Of a DNA stretch of 64,000 bases, positions 1-11,535 are shown one piece after another. The stretch comes from Deroplatys truncata (Eukaryota; Arthropoda; Insecta; Mantodea; Mantidae): contig CM060986.1 in NCBI GenBank assembly GCA_030765065.1, forward strand, positions 79,973,573 through 80,037,572, read 5' to 3'. The stretch's first letter is position 1; every line of letters starts with the position of its first letter. The notes beneath the pieces were generated by a model. It was not told where the DNA came from. It saw only the letters and a list, made by a program, of their open reading frames with translations, and ran no database searches. The position numbers and the translations under genes were made by a program.

Positions 1-496
1 TTTAACTGTATTAAACTTCATAAGATCCTACTTTATCTTAATATAATGTTTATTGTGCTATAGCAGAACAGGATCAGGAAAATGCACTGGGACGCTATGG
101 ACATCGTATTTATTCAACAGCCATGAAACACTTCATACAGGAAAATCAATCAATCTCTCTCTTTCTTTCTTTCTTTCTCCCTTTCTCTCTCCTTCTCTCT
201 CTTTCTTTCTTAAATGGATATAATTATTTTGATTAAAGATCATATTTAAGATATTGGGCATGACAAATAAAAGTTACATCTTGACATTTCTATGAATACC
301 TCTGAAGTATTCTGCACTTTCACCAAGTTTTATATAATCAAAAACTATGAGAAACAAACAAAAACTTACTATAGAAAACAAGTACAGCTTTTAATAGGCA
401 TTTTGTGTGAAATAACTTCTAAGTATTAAAGAGTTTCCATGAAAAGAGCATGAAATTTAAAATACATCACATAGCGATCCTATTTTTAAAAAAAAA
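1..496. other. AT-rich flank without a gene
   Basis: The only structure seen is a pyrimidine microsatellite of ct and ttct units at about 147-211. No coding signal. Confidence 0.7.
147..211. repeat. (CT)n/(TTTC)n microsatellite
   Basis: Imperfect pyrimidine run alternating ct and tttc units. Confidence 0.9.
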
Positions 497-1344
497 TAGG
501 ATTATTACATTCACATGACCCTCTACCATCTATCACTTATTAGTGCGTGCACAAACTATTCTTACTAAAATTGATTTTTCTGTCTACTTCCTTTTAATCG
601 AGATAAATCTTTCCAAAAATAGCTATATTACATATTTCGTTATAGATACAAAGGGAACAGCGATAGTCAAATGTTTAAGAAATGGACGCTATGTGCTGGC
701 CCTAAAATTCCATACTGTTTCCATGGCAATCGCAAGAAACAATTGAAAGAACTTTAAAAGAATGGCTAAGTATTGAACAATTTGAACTATTAATGGATAT
801 CTCGGAAATGGCTGATAACACATAAAAAGTTATTTGAAATAAACTCTTGTGTTTTAAAAGATCTACATTTTTTGTAGCACGTTTTCGTCTCTTGCTTAAT
901 GTTTACCAGTTATACAAGATTAAACAAAATTTCTTCCGTTTGAAGTGAACTTCAAAGGCTATTCCTAGAAAATTGAAGATATATATTTTTTGTCGTTATC
1001 TTTAATATGCGTTTTTAAATAAAGATTTTAGAGCCATTTTATAGAAAATAAAAATAATTTAAAATCTACTATATAAAAGGTAGTTTGGGCTGAAGGAATT
1101 TTCTTGAAAATGTTCCTGTGGCATATTTGGAAGGTACTGAACTTAAATACCAAGCTTAGTATTTATCCAACTTTTTGCTCTTGAATTATGACGTTTACAG
1201 ACACACACGGACCTTTTTATAAAAATACCTTTTTTATTAAATGGGCCTCAAAACATGTATTTCCGGTGAAATCTGGGTATCAAATTTTTAGGTGGAATGC
1301 AATACCTACTCTGCCTACTATATACGTGGTAGAGAAAGTAAAAA
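497..1344 (+). repeat. Family X repeat, near full length
   Basis: One of about fifteen related segments of an unclassified ~0.85 kb dispersed repeat. Landmarks in order: an outer end like gttacattcacatgactt; ttaatcgagataa; catatttcgttatagatac; tatctcggaaatg; ttatttgaaataaa; agagatctacattttt; a run like gtagtttgggct; ttacagacacacac; acatgtatttccggtgaaat; and an inner end with gtagagaaagtaaaa. No long ORF and no tRNA-like promoter. Short ORFs inside it (for example 543-746) are by-products. Confidence 0.85.
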
Positions 1345-1354
1345 TCTTATAATT

Positions 1355-1492
1355 TAGCCTAGTTTATCCTTCTTGTAGCTACAACGAATTATCTAAAGGA
1401 AACCATTTCTGCGACTGTATCTCGTTTAATAAGAAGCAGGTAGAAAACTAAGCTTTTGTAAGAATCATTTGTTGAAGAATGAGGCAGTATTT
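1355..1492 (-). repeat. Family X fragment, inverted
   Basis: Carries the complementary-strand landmarks gcaggtagaaaactaagctt and ttttgtaagaatca in opposite orientation to the copy that ends ten bases earlier. The two form a lopsided facing pair. Confidence 0.65.
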
Positions 1493-4384
1493 TTAGCATT
1501 TAAATGATTTCAGTCTAATTATATAATATAAAATATAATAACAGCCCGCCTTAAAGCAATATGTGTATGTAACAAGATATAAAAAGTGTATATTACAGTC
1601 ATTGTATAAGTTTATATTATTGTATACATGTTCAATAATGTTATGTTAATGTATTACGTAATTTAATAATGTAGGAGCTGTAAGAAATAGGTTAAAAGTT
1701 GCTAACAATGAGGTAACCTTGAGGCAATGATGAGTAAGAAAGTTTAATAATGCTACTAGTCATTATTGGAGCAATAATAATGTAAATTTAGTGACAGTTT
1801 ATAAAATAGCCAATCAACAACCAGAAAAAGCTTTAGTCAAATATAAATATTCTATTGGAGTAGGAATAGCCAATCAGAGACTTGAAATGCAGAAATTTAC
1901 AAATTTAGGCGGTAGAAATCAAGTCAGTTGCTTGTAGACAGCGCTCATAACTGGATGCATTGGTTGCTAGCAGACAGTGTTACTAATCAGACGCGAGATG
2001 TGTCCTCGAGAAATTTAATACGTATTTTGTGTCAGACCAAAATGGTTTACGTGTTAAAAAGTGCAAGTAATTAATGCAAAAATCTCACAGCTCTCTCTTT
2101 GTATCAGTGAAGTGTTATTTAAATCGTGTCAAGCATTAATAAAAGGAGTGAAGTAAAATTATAATCTGTGTAAGCCTGCATTCTTCAGTAGCACTACTCC
2201 CTGCTAACACATTCATGTCTCTAAAAAAATAAATACTGACGCAGCTGAGGTAAACATAAATATAAAATATTTAAAGAAACGGTCAAATTACAAAGTTAAT
2301 ATTTTTTAAGCTTAGAGCGAAGGCTACCGGAAACTTTTTACCATACATGCGGTTGCAACTACTTCAAGTTCGGCTCCCCAACAGTCGAAATATAATACAT
2401 CTGACTTTCCATATGTAGCAGCAACAAACCTCCTTCAAATTGGCTCCCAAAACGAGAGGCAAAATAACAATACAATACAACTTCTTCAAGAATGGGTAGA
2501 GAAAGTCATGAGAATGCAATATCAGATTGTTTTTCATACCCCTTTGTGACAAAATGTCAGCTTATCATATAAACAGCTGATTATCTTTTCCGTATATTGC
2601 AAATAACCGTGGAGGAATAAATTTAAGCAAGGCGTATTGCTTAATTTAAATCGTTTCTAAAATGATGTTTTTATACTAATTGAATAAAAATCATTCTTAT
2701 GTGAATGGTGTAGCATATAAAGGATACTTATTAAGCAGTAAGTAGTGAGAGAAGTCGTGAGAGATTCTATCATATCAAGAGTTTTAACGAGTAGTTACAA
2801 TTAAATTGAACGTCTTGTGCAGTTATTACACTAAACGGAATGCTGTCAGACGAGCAAGCAGAAGAAGGCGAGAGAAGATTAGCTGTTCTATTTTGAAGTC
2901 GATTAAGAACTACGTAATTTTGGCAATCACTGTTGCCTCAAAGAAGTGGACCAGTTCACAACTTGCATTGGGTAACAGCGCAGGTCCAGTACGCATAAAG
3001 CAGCAAGTATGTGTTGATTGCAAAAGTAACGTTACTCAATTTGAAAGGCCCTCCTGCACCATCATGCCTATCAGTCCTGTCCTTCAATGCTGTATATGAG
3101 GTCTTATTGTGTTCGGCAGATCGATAGTTTTTAACTGCGGAAAGGATATAAAACGAGTGTACAGTCTATTAACCTATAATGTTAACGAAATTCTTCCTAT
3201 AACGCACTGCAATCACGGAATCCAGATAATTCAAAGAGATAACGAAATGCTAGGAATTGTTGAATTAGATTGCATACACTCCAAGCATCCTCAGAATGTG
3301 CTAAAAATGTAATCTTAAAAAATCTTATGTTACATTCACAAGCCTTTCTCCAACCCTGCCATTAATGTTATACCCAGGTTCAATAACATTCTTACATAAT
3401 TATTTTTTCACACTATCTGAAGAAAAAAAACAGACCATAAAATTACTTCACAGAAGTGAATCTTGATGGCCTATTGATGGCAAATCTGTTTATGGCATTA
3501 ACCATTTCAGGGATATCCCTTATTATCGGTTTGAATTGTCAAAGACTCAATTCATTTTGTTTCATACTATCTAGAATTTATGCTTTTCCGTCTCCAAACC
3601 ACTACGTCAAATTGAACTTTTTAATTACTTTCCAACAGTTCACTCTAGTTACACACCAACATATGAATACATTGGCCCCGCAATGAGCATATGAAACACA
3701 TGACTGCGTCCATGTTCAACATAATATACAGCACACTATTTAACCAGTAAATAAAAGTAATAAGAGATAGTATGAAATAAAATATTGCAAGTAACTGCAC
3801 GAGAATAAGTTTTTATTTTTTCTTTCTTTCTCTCTGCGTACAGCATATGACAAAATAAATGAGCAACAGCCAGAGAGGAATTCGGCTCGGAAAACGTTGG
3901 AAACACTCGCTAATGCTGCGTTCACAATACACGATTTAATACCGCGCAATTCATAGCCTTGGAATTCTGCATGATATGTTAGCAATCATGACTTTTGTTA
4001 TGGCTGAACGCACACATAAAGTCGAAGCTACAAGGAGATCTCCCCTTACGTTAGTGAACGTTGCTGGATACTCTGTCTCAGGCTGCAAGAACACTGGAAG
4101 TTCCTGTATATACGCTACGAGGTGAGTGCGGTTATCCAGGGAAGGGATTGTTAGACGTCGAGCTGGTTAGGGTCGAAAACGTTTGTCCACGCCTCAGCAG
4201 GACATTACACTTCTAGCAGAGGCAGACAGCAATCCCTTCCAGCATGCGTCTACAACTAGAAGTAATTATACTTTCCCTTGATCGAACCGTAGTCTTGTGT
4301 CGCTTGACTAAGTAGCAAAGCTTTGTTCGATCAGCAGCAAAGAAGCAGTGACTTACAGACGATCACAGATTACAGAAAAGAACT
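1493..4384. other. No gene recognised
   Basis: Mostly AT-rich. ORFs at 2806-3099 and 3109-3312 start with non-ATG codons and match nothing I know. 3900-4380 is less AT-rich but shows no motif. Nothing supportable. Confidence 0.6.
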
Positions 4385-4825
4385 GAATGGCGACAGCACT
4401 TCAAAAATTGCTAAAGTATTGAATAATTCAAAACAATAACAGCGAATACCTCGGAAATACCTGATACCATTATAAAAGCTATTTGAAATAAATTACGTGT
4501 TTTATAGAGAACCACAGTTTTTGGGTAGCAACTTTTTGTCTATGTTTTATGGTTTACCGGTTATTCAAAATTATACATTTCTTCCGAATGAAGAGGAGTT
4601 CATGAAATATTCCAAAAAATTCCTAGATATACTTTTAGGCATATAAATATATGTTTTAATCAAAATCACTCGAGGCATTTTTGAGAAAATAAACTTGAAA
4701 AAACTCCAGGAAAAGATAGTTTGCGGTGGAAAATCCCCGTCTTGCGTCTGGTAGATACTTAAATACCAAGTTTGGTAATTATCCAACATTTCGTTTTTGA
4801 GTTATGCTTTTCACAGACAGACACA
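4385..4825 (+). repeat. Family X fragment, interrupted by a retrotransposon
   Basis: Shows acctcggaaatacc, tatttgaaataaatt, gaccaagtttggtaat-like and ttcacagacagacaca landmarks, then stops where the retrotransposon begins. The 5' part is lost. Confidence 0.75.
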
Positions 4826-5652
4826 TTCCCTGATTACACCACACAGCATAGTCTTCCCAACTATCTTTCTGTCTATTCTTGTGAATCGTTCGCAATTCAA
4901 CTGCCATTGGAACATATAGCTACAAAAGATAACCTACATAATTACATAATATTCTCCGACTCGTTGAGTGTTTTAACATACCTTTAAAACACCTGAACCC
5001 CCCAAAAATCGTTAAAGAACTTAGAAACTGTACAACCAAATACTAATCTCATGTAAATCAGTATCATTCGCCTGGACTCCGTCTCACGTCGGAATTCTGG
5101 GAAATTAATCAGCCGATCAGCCACCAAATATCCCCCTCAGGACATCAAGATCCCACACACGGACTTCATCAACTTCAACAAAAAACGTTGCATTAATCAA
5201 TGGAACAAGCATTGAAAGCCACACCTAGAAGCAAGTTACACGATGTCTACATTTCCGAGTCCAAACTTCAACACTACCATTTCAACCGCAAAGACCAAGT
5301 TGTATTAACTCGACTACGTATTGGACATACTTCTATAGCGCATAAACATCTCATCAACCGTGATCTTCCTCCTGTGTGCGACCTCTGCAGATCCAACCTC
5401 ACAGTTCATCATTTCGTTAAAGCTTGCCGTCGCTATGTACACCGCAGAGAAAGATGCGACATCCCAAACAGTTTACCAGACGCTCTAAATTCAGCACAAC
5501 AAAGAACTTTAAACTTTATGAAAGCGACAGAGTTGTATAACAGTGTGTAACACACCTATCCAGAGAATTTAATGTTGCATGTACTATTATGTTTAAAATA
5601 TTGTATTCTAAAGTGGTCGCGATAGTCTAAAGTTGAAGCGACAATATATACA
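4826..5652 (+). mobile_element. Non-LTR retrotransposon 3' fragment (RNase H plus zinc knuckle)
   Basis: 5'-truncated copy of an I-group-like retrotransposon. 4826-4985 translates to the start of an RNase H domain (SVYSCESFAIQLPLEHI, then IIFSDSLSVL). FAWTPSHVGILGN follows in a neighbouring frame near 5070-5107. The ORF at 5200-5550 gives VVLTRLRIGHTSIAHKHL and the C-terminal zinc motif C-x2-C-x7-H-x4-C (CDLC...H...C). Frameshifts and a stop show it is dead. An 8-bp sequence, cagacaca, lies at both edges (4818-4825 and 5653-5660), a likely target duplication. The host sequence is family X. Confidence 0.88.
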
Positions 5653-5660
5653 CAGACACA

Positions 5661-6262
5661 GAAAAACAATATTGGCTTCACCCGTGATTTATTTTTAAAT
5701 CATACGTAGGTGTTCGAGGAGAAAGCATCCGCATTAAAATCGCATTGATTAAGGCTATCACGCATGCAACCTTTCTGCTGCTGCGGTCACACCTAATCTA
5801 TACATCGATTGATTCATTACTAGAAGCATTTAACATCCTTGGCACAACCATCACTGCAAAGCTTTAAAAATACATTGTGCAACGAAGGTCACCCTCTTGT
5901 TATGCATCCTAGAGATCTGAAACAGGTATACACTCCATCAAGAAAGTATTCGTCTGCACTTTAAAACATTCTAGCAGTCAAAGTAATGGAGGGCAAAATA
6001 TAAATATTTTGGACATAAACATCAAATGGTAATACAGTTTACGCGTTTTGGTGGCTTTTCAGATAGTTCATTTTATCAGTTTTATAAACTTTGAAAAAGA
6101 TGCCAAAGTTGCAACCTCTCTGTACGTTGCGTTTTCAAAATTATGTTTCATTAATTTCGTTTAGCATTTTCTTTTTTCTTTTTGTAACTCTATTTACTTT
6201 ACGTTGCTTTAGCTCCTTGGTCATATCGCGACGGATCTATTAGTGGATAACTCTTAGAACGA
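5661..6262. other. No gene recognised
   Basis: Unremarkable AT-rich sequence between two elements. Confidence 0.6.
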
Positions 6263-6263
6263 T

Positions 6264-6790
6264 ATGTGATGGACAGTTAGCCTTATAGGTCTCATCCCTG
6301 TAACCACCCGCTCCGTCACGTGTCACAGAGACCCTAGCGCATAGCTACCGGATCTTCTGCTCCGTACCGTGTAAATGGCACCAGGGTGCCGTCCAGTCCA
6401 ACCGCCCGGACAGTTAGCATTCTAGGTCTCATCCCTGGAAATGCCATCTTGCTTGTCACCTGCCCACAAAGACCCCAGCGCATGGCAGCCGGATCTTCTG
6501 CCCCGCGCCGTGCAGATGGCGTTAGAGTGCCGTCCAGTCTAACTGCTCACATTGTCTGTGGATATATGGCATAGCATTCGCTATAACCATTTATATTTCA
6601 TTTTACTATTATTTTAGACTTAAGGTGGAACTTTGGGTCGTGGTATTAAATTCCAATCCGGTTTTACCTTGGCGACTGAGGGAAACCAAGAAAAAACCTC
6701 AAGACAGATTGATCGGCCCACGGGATTTGAACCTGGGACCTACCGAATGCGGGCCACAGACGTTATACACACCCACTCTCTTTCATCGAC
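6264..6790 (-). mobile_element. SINE-B with tandemly duplicated body
   Basis: On the minus strand the head reads tctgtggcccgcattcgg, followed by the pol III B-box-like sequence caggttcaaatccc and then ttcttggtttccctcagtcg, the hallmark of this tRNA-derived SINE. The body contains two copies of a ~137-bp unit (6271-6407 and 6408-6544), each starting ggacagttagc and ending near gtgccgtccagtc. The ORF at 6386-6574 is a by-product. Confidence 0.75.
6271..6544. repeat. ~137-bp tandem duplication inside SINE-B
   Basis: Unit 1 6271-6407, unit 2 6408-6544. Shared blocks are ggacagttagc, taggtctcatccctg, gaccc-agcgcat, ccggatcttctg and gtgccgtccagtc. The units differ at many sites, so the duplication is old. 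Confidence 0.85.
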
Positions 6791-7204
6791 ATGTGACTTA
6801 AACTGGTGAAGAAATAAATTCGCGAAGTCGTAAGGAATTAAGGCAAAAAGGTTAAAAATTCCCAATTCTGACATTTTATTCCTGCATCAAATAAAATTCT
6901 ATTTTCACCGCAAAATCAAGCAATACAAAAAATTGCTCTACTCAATGCACGTAAGATACTATTGAAAACACTACATACAAAAGAGTAGCAATTTTGGCAT
7001 ATTTTTCAAAAACTCATAACAAAATGAACGATCTCAAAAACCGCCAAAACTCTTAAACTGCATTACTATTTGATCTTTATGTCAAAAAATGGATTTTTTC
7101 CTCCATTAATTTGGCTGCTGGAATTTTTTAAAGAGCAGACGAATTCTTTCTTGAAGGGATATAGGTAACTAACCGTTAGTGCCGTTTCATTGTGATGCTA
7201 CTCT
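6791..7204. other. No gene recognised
   Basis: AT-rich spacer between two SINE-B copies; nothing seen. Confidence 0.6.
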
Positions 7205-7211
7205 TGGCGTT

Positions 7212-7765
7212 GGACCGCGCGGAATGGATCAGTCTATAGCCCACATTCGGTAGATCGTGGTTCGATTCCCGACCTTCCTGATTCATGGGTTTTTTTCGGG
7301 GTTTCCCTGGGTCGCTAGGCGAACGCTGGGAAGGATCATTACATCCCCGAATTTTCTGTCCTTCCATTTCACCTTCATTCTTATTTCACTTCAACCATTC
7401 ATCTGCTTGGTTTGTTCCAGGATTGTAAGTGTCGGCGGGAGGTCTCGGCTTGTGCATGGCAGGGGAAAAATATGCTCTGTGGAAACCTTCGTCCCCCGGA
7501 ACGGGGCCGGACTCTAGGTCCCGGGCCTCCAGGGGATTTGGAAGTCCACAGGCGGGAGGGGAGCCAGCTGCACCAACCACAACTCGAGGAGTTTAAATTT
7601 TTAAACAGTAGGGACCCTGCCCTCTGTCTGTCGTGCCTCCTGGTGCGGCCTCCCTCTGCCTCCTCTCGCCTCATAATCCCCTCCCAGGGACGCCCTTAGG
7701 TACAAAGGATCTGCGTAGGTCGAGATTCTAAGTTCCCCGCCGCTCCTATACCTATCTTATTCTAG
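7212..7765 (+). mobile_element. SINE-B, tRNA-derived, long body
   Basis: Head with cagtctatagcccacattcgg and B box tggttcgattcccgacc, then tcggggtttccctgggtcg, a polypyrimidine stretch, and a GC-rich body to about 7745. Possible 7-bp target duplication tggcgtt at 7205-7211 and 7766-7772. Overlapping ORFs in all frames (7176-7699) come from its GC content and are not genes. Confidence 0.8.
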
Positions 7766-7788
7766 TGGCGTTTGTAATCAACGCCACT
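7764..7788. repeat. Perfect 9-bp hairpin
   Basis: agtggcgtt, loop tgtaatc, aacgccact. It lies right at the 3' edge of the SINE-B. Confidence 0.85.
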
Positions 7789-8805
7789 TTTACCATTTTC
7801 CCGCAATCCACATGGCGTTCATTGCGTCACCCACATATGTAAAGTGCGGCATACTAACACTTCCTTACCACTTTCCCATACAAGCTACTAAATTACGTGG
7901 GTGTAGTTAAAAATGTTAGGTTTAGTAACTTGGTCACAAATATTACGCTTACTTTTTCATGAGCACTTTGTTTTCATATGACCAGAGCTAGGAAAAATAT
8001 CCTTTGTTTTACAATGTGTGCACGGTGCGACTTTCTATCCTCAGTGTGGCGAGGGGAAGGGGATGCCACAGGTGATCTAGAACTGCAAACAGAAGTATCA
8101 GGGATAGAATGAATATAAACACAGAGCTCTCAGAGAGCAACTCTACCATACCAGTAACGCAAGCGAACAACTACTGTCGACTGTGCAGCCCTGGAGCCGT
8201 GTATTCAGTATGACGTCACATACTGGGTAGGGTGGTAGTGAGTTCACTTGTGAGTTCAATATTTGACATTGAGTGAATTTCTCGCCTGATGTTTTCTTTT
8301 AGTTCCTCCAACGCATGAGGCTTGTTGCACACACTATTTTTCACGTGATCATCAGAGTCTGTTAAAGTTCTGTAATTGGATTTTTGCGAAATATCAATGA
8401 TACTAGTAATTGACCCACGCTTAAAATTCTTCTTTGAAACGCATGGTTCCATTTACATGGTTACGTTCCCTCGTAAAATAACACACATTGAAGCACAGAG
8501 AAGCCCGAGTTTCCACTCGAGATTCTCTTACATGACGCGAAAATTGGTATGCACTAGATGCCTACAGAATATTTTCTGAACAAACAATAAATGCAGGGAG
8601 GTACAAGAATGACTTACTCCATTTTTTTAACGGCTGACCTTTATCTTTGATTTTTCTTGATTGTAACTATTTTTTTTATTTTCGATGTTGAGATCGCCTT
8701 AATTTTATCTATAACCCAATAATCGTGGTTATTAAATATTCATTCAGCGTGATTAATTGATAAACATGATAGAATATTTCGCAAACATATTTGAATTAGA
8801 ATGTC
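7789..8805. other. No gene recognised
   Basis: Mixed composition. Short ORFs at 8216-8579 match nothing I know. Confidence 0.6.
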
Positions 8806-9065
8806 AGTTTGGATTTCCAACAAGGCTTTCGCTGCCGATCATACAGTTGTTTCATTAAGTTTAATTTAGGAAAATGTTGAAGATAGGGTAATTAGGGAAG
8901 GTTTATGGCCCTCAAAATCCCTTGATTTAACTGTGTGGGATTTTCGTAGAAAACTCTTCGTCACAGAAGAGGTGTTGAAAATTGTTGTTGAAAAGTTTTT
9001 GATAATTCCCTGAGAAGATGTCAGTAATGTGAATAAAGGACATTTACAACATCTCTTAAGATACG
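8806..9065 (+). pseudogene. IS630/Tc1-mariner transposase relic
   Basis: Translating the plus strand across 8871-9063 gives VEDRVIREGLWPSKSLDLTVWDF and then VLKIVVEKF...VSNVNKGHLQHLLRYG. This resembles the end of arthropod IS630-type DDE transposases, where a (W/L)WPPRSPDLTP-DFFLWG block carries the final acidic residue. Upstream, 8811-8850 is a degraded match to the FQQDGA-type block. Stops and substitutions show decay. No terminal repeats were identified. Confidence 0.5.
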
Positions 9066-10848
9066 GTATGTGTAATTTGTAACTCATGAGAACGTGAGGA
9101 GATTGCGGGCATATTATAACTGTCCGAGTTGTAACGGTGTGCGCGCGAGCCGCCGTGCGGTGACCATATTGTGAAAGTAGAGCAATACAGTTGCATATAG
9201 TCACAGAATTTAGTGACAATCACTTTCAGATTTTTCAGCCATAAAGCTGACAGTAAAACCACCATTCATTGCAAAAATGGAAGCCCAAAAACATACAAAA
9301 ATTTTTACATTAATAACACAACTGTATACAATTTTGCTAAGCCCAATTCACTACATTGCGGTATCAGGTTTCAGATAGGTAGAAGGTGCATCCACGTTAT
9401 TTTAACATTTTGGAAAACTTCACTTAAAGCGCTATGTATGACTCGTTTAAAAATAACTCAATTTCTAAGAGATATTTTCGGAATTTGATGGAAAATATGC
9501 ATATAATGTGCAGTATATTTATTTAGCAACAACATATAAATAAATGCATACGCAATAACCATTCTTGAATGCATGAATGCTGAAAGTATGGAATGAAGTT
9601 TTCGAATGTACCATCTGCATATATTTTTCGCACTCGCAAATAAATATTAAGTTGGTATTGCATACAAAATTGTGGGTAACGGTTCCATATATGCCTTCCG
9701 TTGAAATGAGGAAGAAAGATGATTTAAACAAGAAAAATACATATATTATACAATCTAAAAAGAGACGTGAACAGTTGGAAATGCCGTAATCCATACACTA
9801 TCCCTTTATAGTACACTTTCTTATATACCAAATACATCGTTAAATGTCAACAAAGTACTTCATTGTATTACTACTGAGCATGCGCGCAAGAATGTGCCAA
9901 ACAACAAATACCAGCGAAATCCGAGAAAATAGCGATATTTTTAGTCCTCCTTCCAAATACACTCGTTACCTCTCGTATCTATCCCACAAAATAAAATCAT
10001 CATTGGAGTTTAACAGATCCTAAGGCTACGTTCCTTCTACTGCTTCACTACTCTACTTACAAAAAACTTTCTTGGGCTACCTTTGCGGATTAGGGCCGTA
10101 AATCAGTAATTCGCGTAAGGCTTGCTGTGTTTTTCGTTGAGATGTTGACGCTCTTCCATACGAACGGCACAGACACAAAGTGCCTGCTACCGGCAAAAGC
10201 GTGAACTAATTCTAGAAGCTAGATTAGGAACAAAGCCCAAATTATGTATCATTATAACCTACATTAAAAAGCAAAAAACACCTTCCTTCTGTTAGTCTTA
10301 AGGAGCTATAGCACGAACCGCCTCATGCCGTGCTTTTTGGTAGTGGGAGCGTAACAAACTCCTATTGTAGAAATTCTGAAGAATGCGTGGGCCGTTAAAA
10401 CTTACTTTCCTTCTCATAAATTTCACTGAGTATCGTTTTCGCAAGTTTTTATCAAAGTAATGAATAATTTTCTTAAGTTTCTTTAAAGATCATTTGCGTG
10501 TTATTTTGGTGATTTAATTCGCGATTATTTTCTAAAGTCAGCGTTATAGTCTGCACGATGTGTTTTACCAAAACAGTCTTTACAAGCACCATCTGTACTT
10601 TTGTGTTTCGTTTGAAATTTGTTGCCGTCAACGACGAGAAATTTTCCCTTTTGATTCGCCATTTAAGAAGTCATCACGTCTTGGCTTCAACAACTAAGAA
10701 TTGTAACAAATGTTTTTTTCTCTTAGTGTTTATTATTTTGACGCTACTGCCAACCCTTCATAAGGATTATGCTACTGCACGCGGGAAAATATTATGATAA
10801 TGGAGGTCTTTCGAAAAAAAAATGTGATGTGTTACATAAAAAGGTACC
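9066..10848. other. No gene recognised
   Basis: AT-rich. ORFs at 9213-9488, 9519-9794 and 10558-10797 lack recognisable motifs. Confidence 0.6.
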
Positions 10849-10849
10849 T

Positions 10850-11535
10850 TACGAAGGTTTAATTTTCTGCCTTCCACATTTTAATCGAGATAAAGCATTG
10901 CAGAAATAGCTACATTACACATTTCGTTATAAATCGAAAGGGAATAGCGAGTCAAATATTTCAGAACTGGACGCTTGTATTCTTTCCACGGAGTCATGAG
11001 AAACGACTGAATATCGACTGGACTTTTGTCATTCTTTTAAACTATTGAACTATTAATACCGGATATCTCGGAAATGCCTTATGCTACAGAAAAGGTTATT
11101 TGAAATAAAGTGTTGTTTTTTTTTTTTTTTTTAAAGAAACCCACATTATTTGTGTGTTGCGTTTTCGTCTATTCCTTAACGTTTACCATTTATACAAGGT
11201 TACACAAAATTCCTTCCGAATGAAAGGGCTTTACAGGCTATTCCCAGAAAATTCAAAATATAAATTTTGTCGTGTAAATCTTTAATATATGGTATTTTAT
11301 GAAAAAATTGAAAACATAAAAAATGTTTCATGTGGGGAATTTTCTTGAAAATCTTTATTTTGCATCTTTGGAAGGTAACTTAAATATCTTTTCGTTTTAA
11401 GTTGTGCTGTTTACAGACACGCACACATACCTTTTAAATTTTCTTTTATTCAGGGGGCCTCTAGCATGTATTTCCAGTGAAACCTCGTATTTTGGGTGGA
11501 ATGTAATTTTTCTACTTACTATATGTAGTAAAACT
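10850..11535 (+). repeat. Family X repeat
   Basis: Landmarks ttttaatcgagataaagc, acatttcgttataaatcg, gatatctcggaaatgcc, ttatttgaaataaagtg, tttacagacacgcacaca and catgtatttccagtgaaa; inner end ttactatatgtagtaaaac. A poly-T tract of 18 bases (about 11115-11132) interrupts it. Confidence 0.85.

Noticed and set aside
1590..2215. Possible solo LTR (TG...CA ends, aataaa near the end)
   Set aside because: No matching target duplication and no second copy in the window; the ends cannot be fixed.
2806..3312. Two adjacent plus-strand ORFs with Cys and basic residues
   Set aside because: No ATG start, no recognisable motif, and composition like the flanks.
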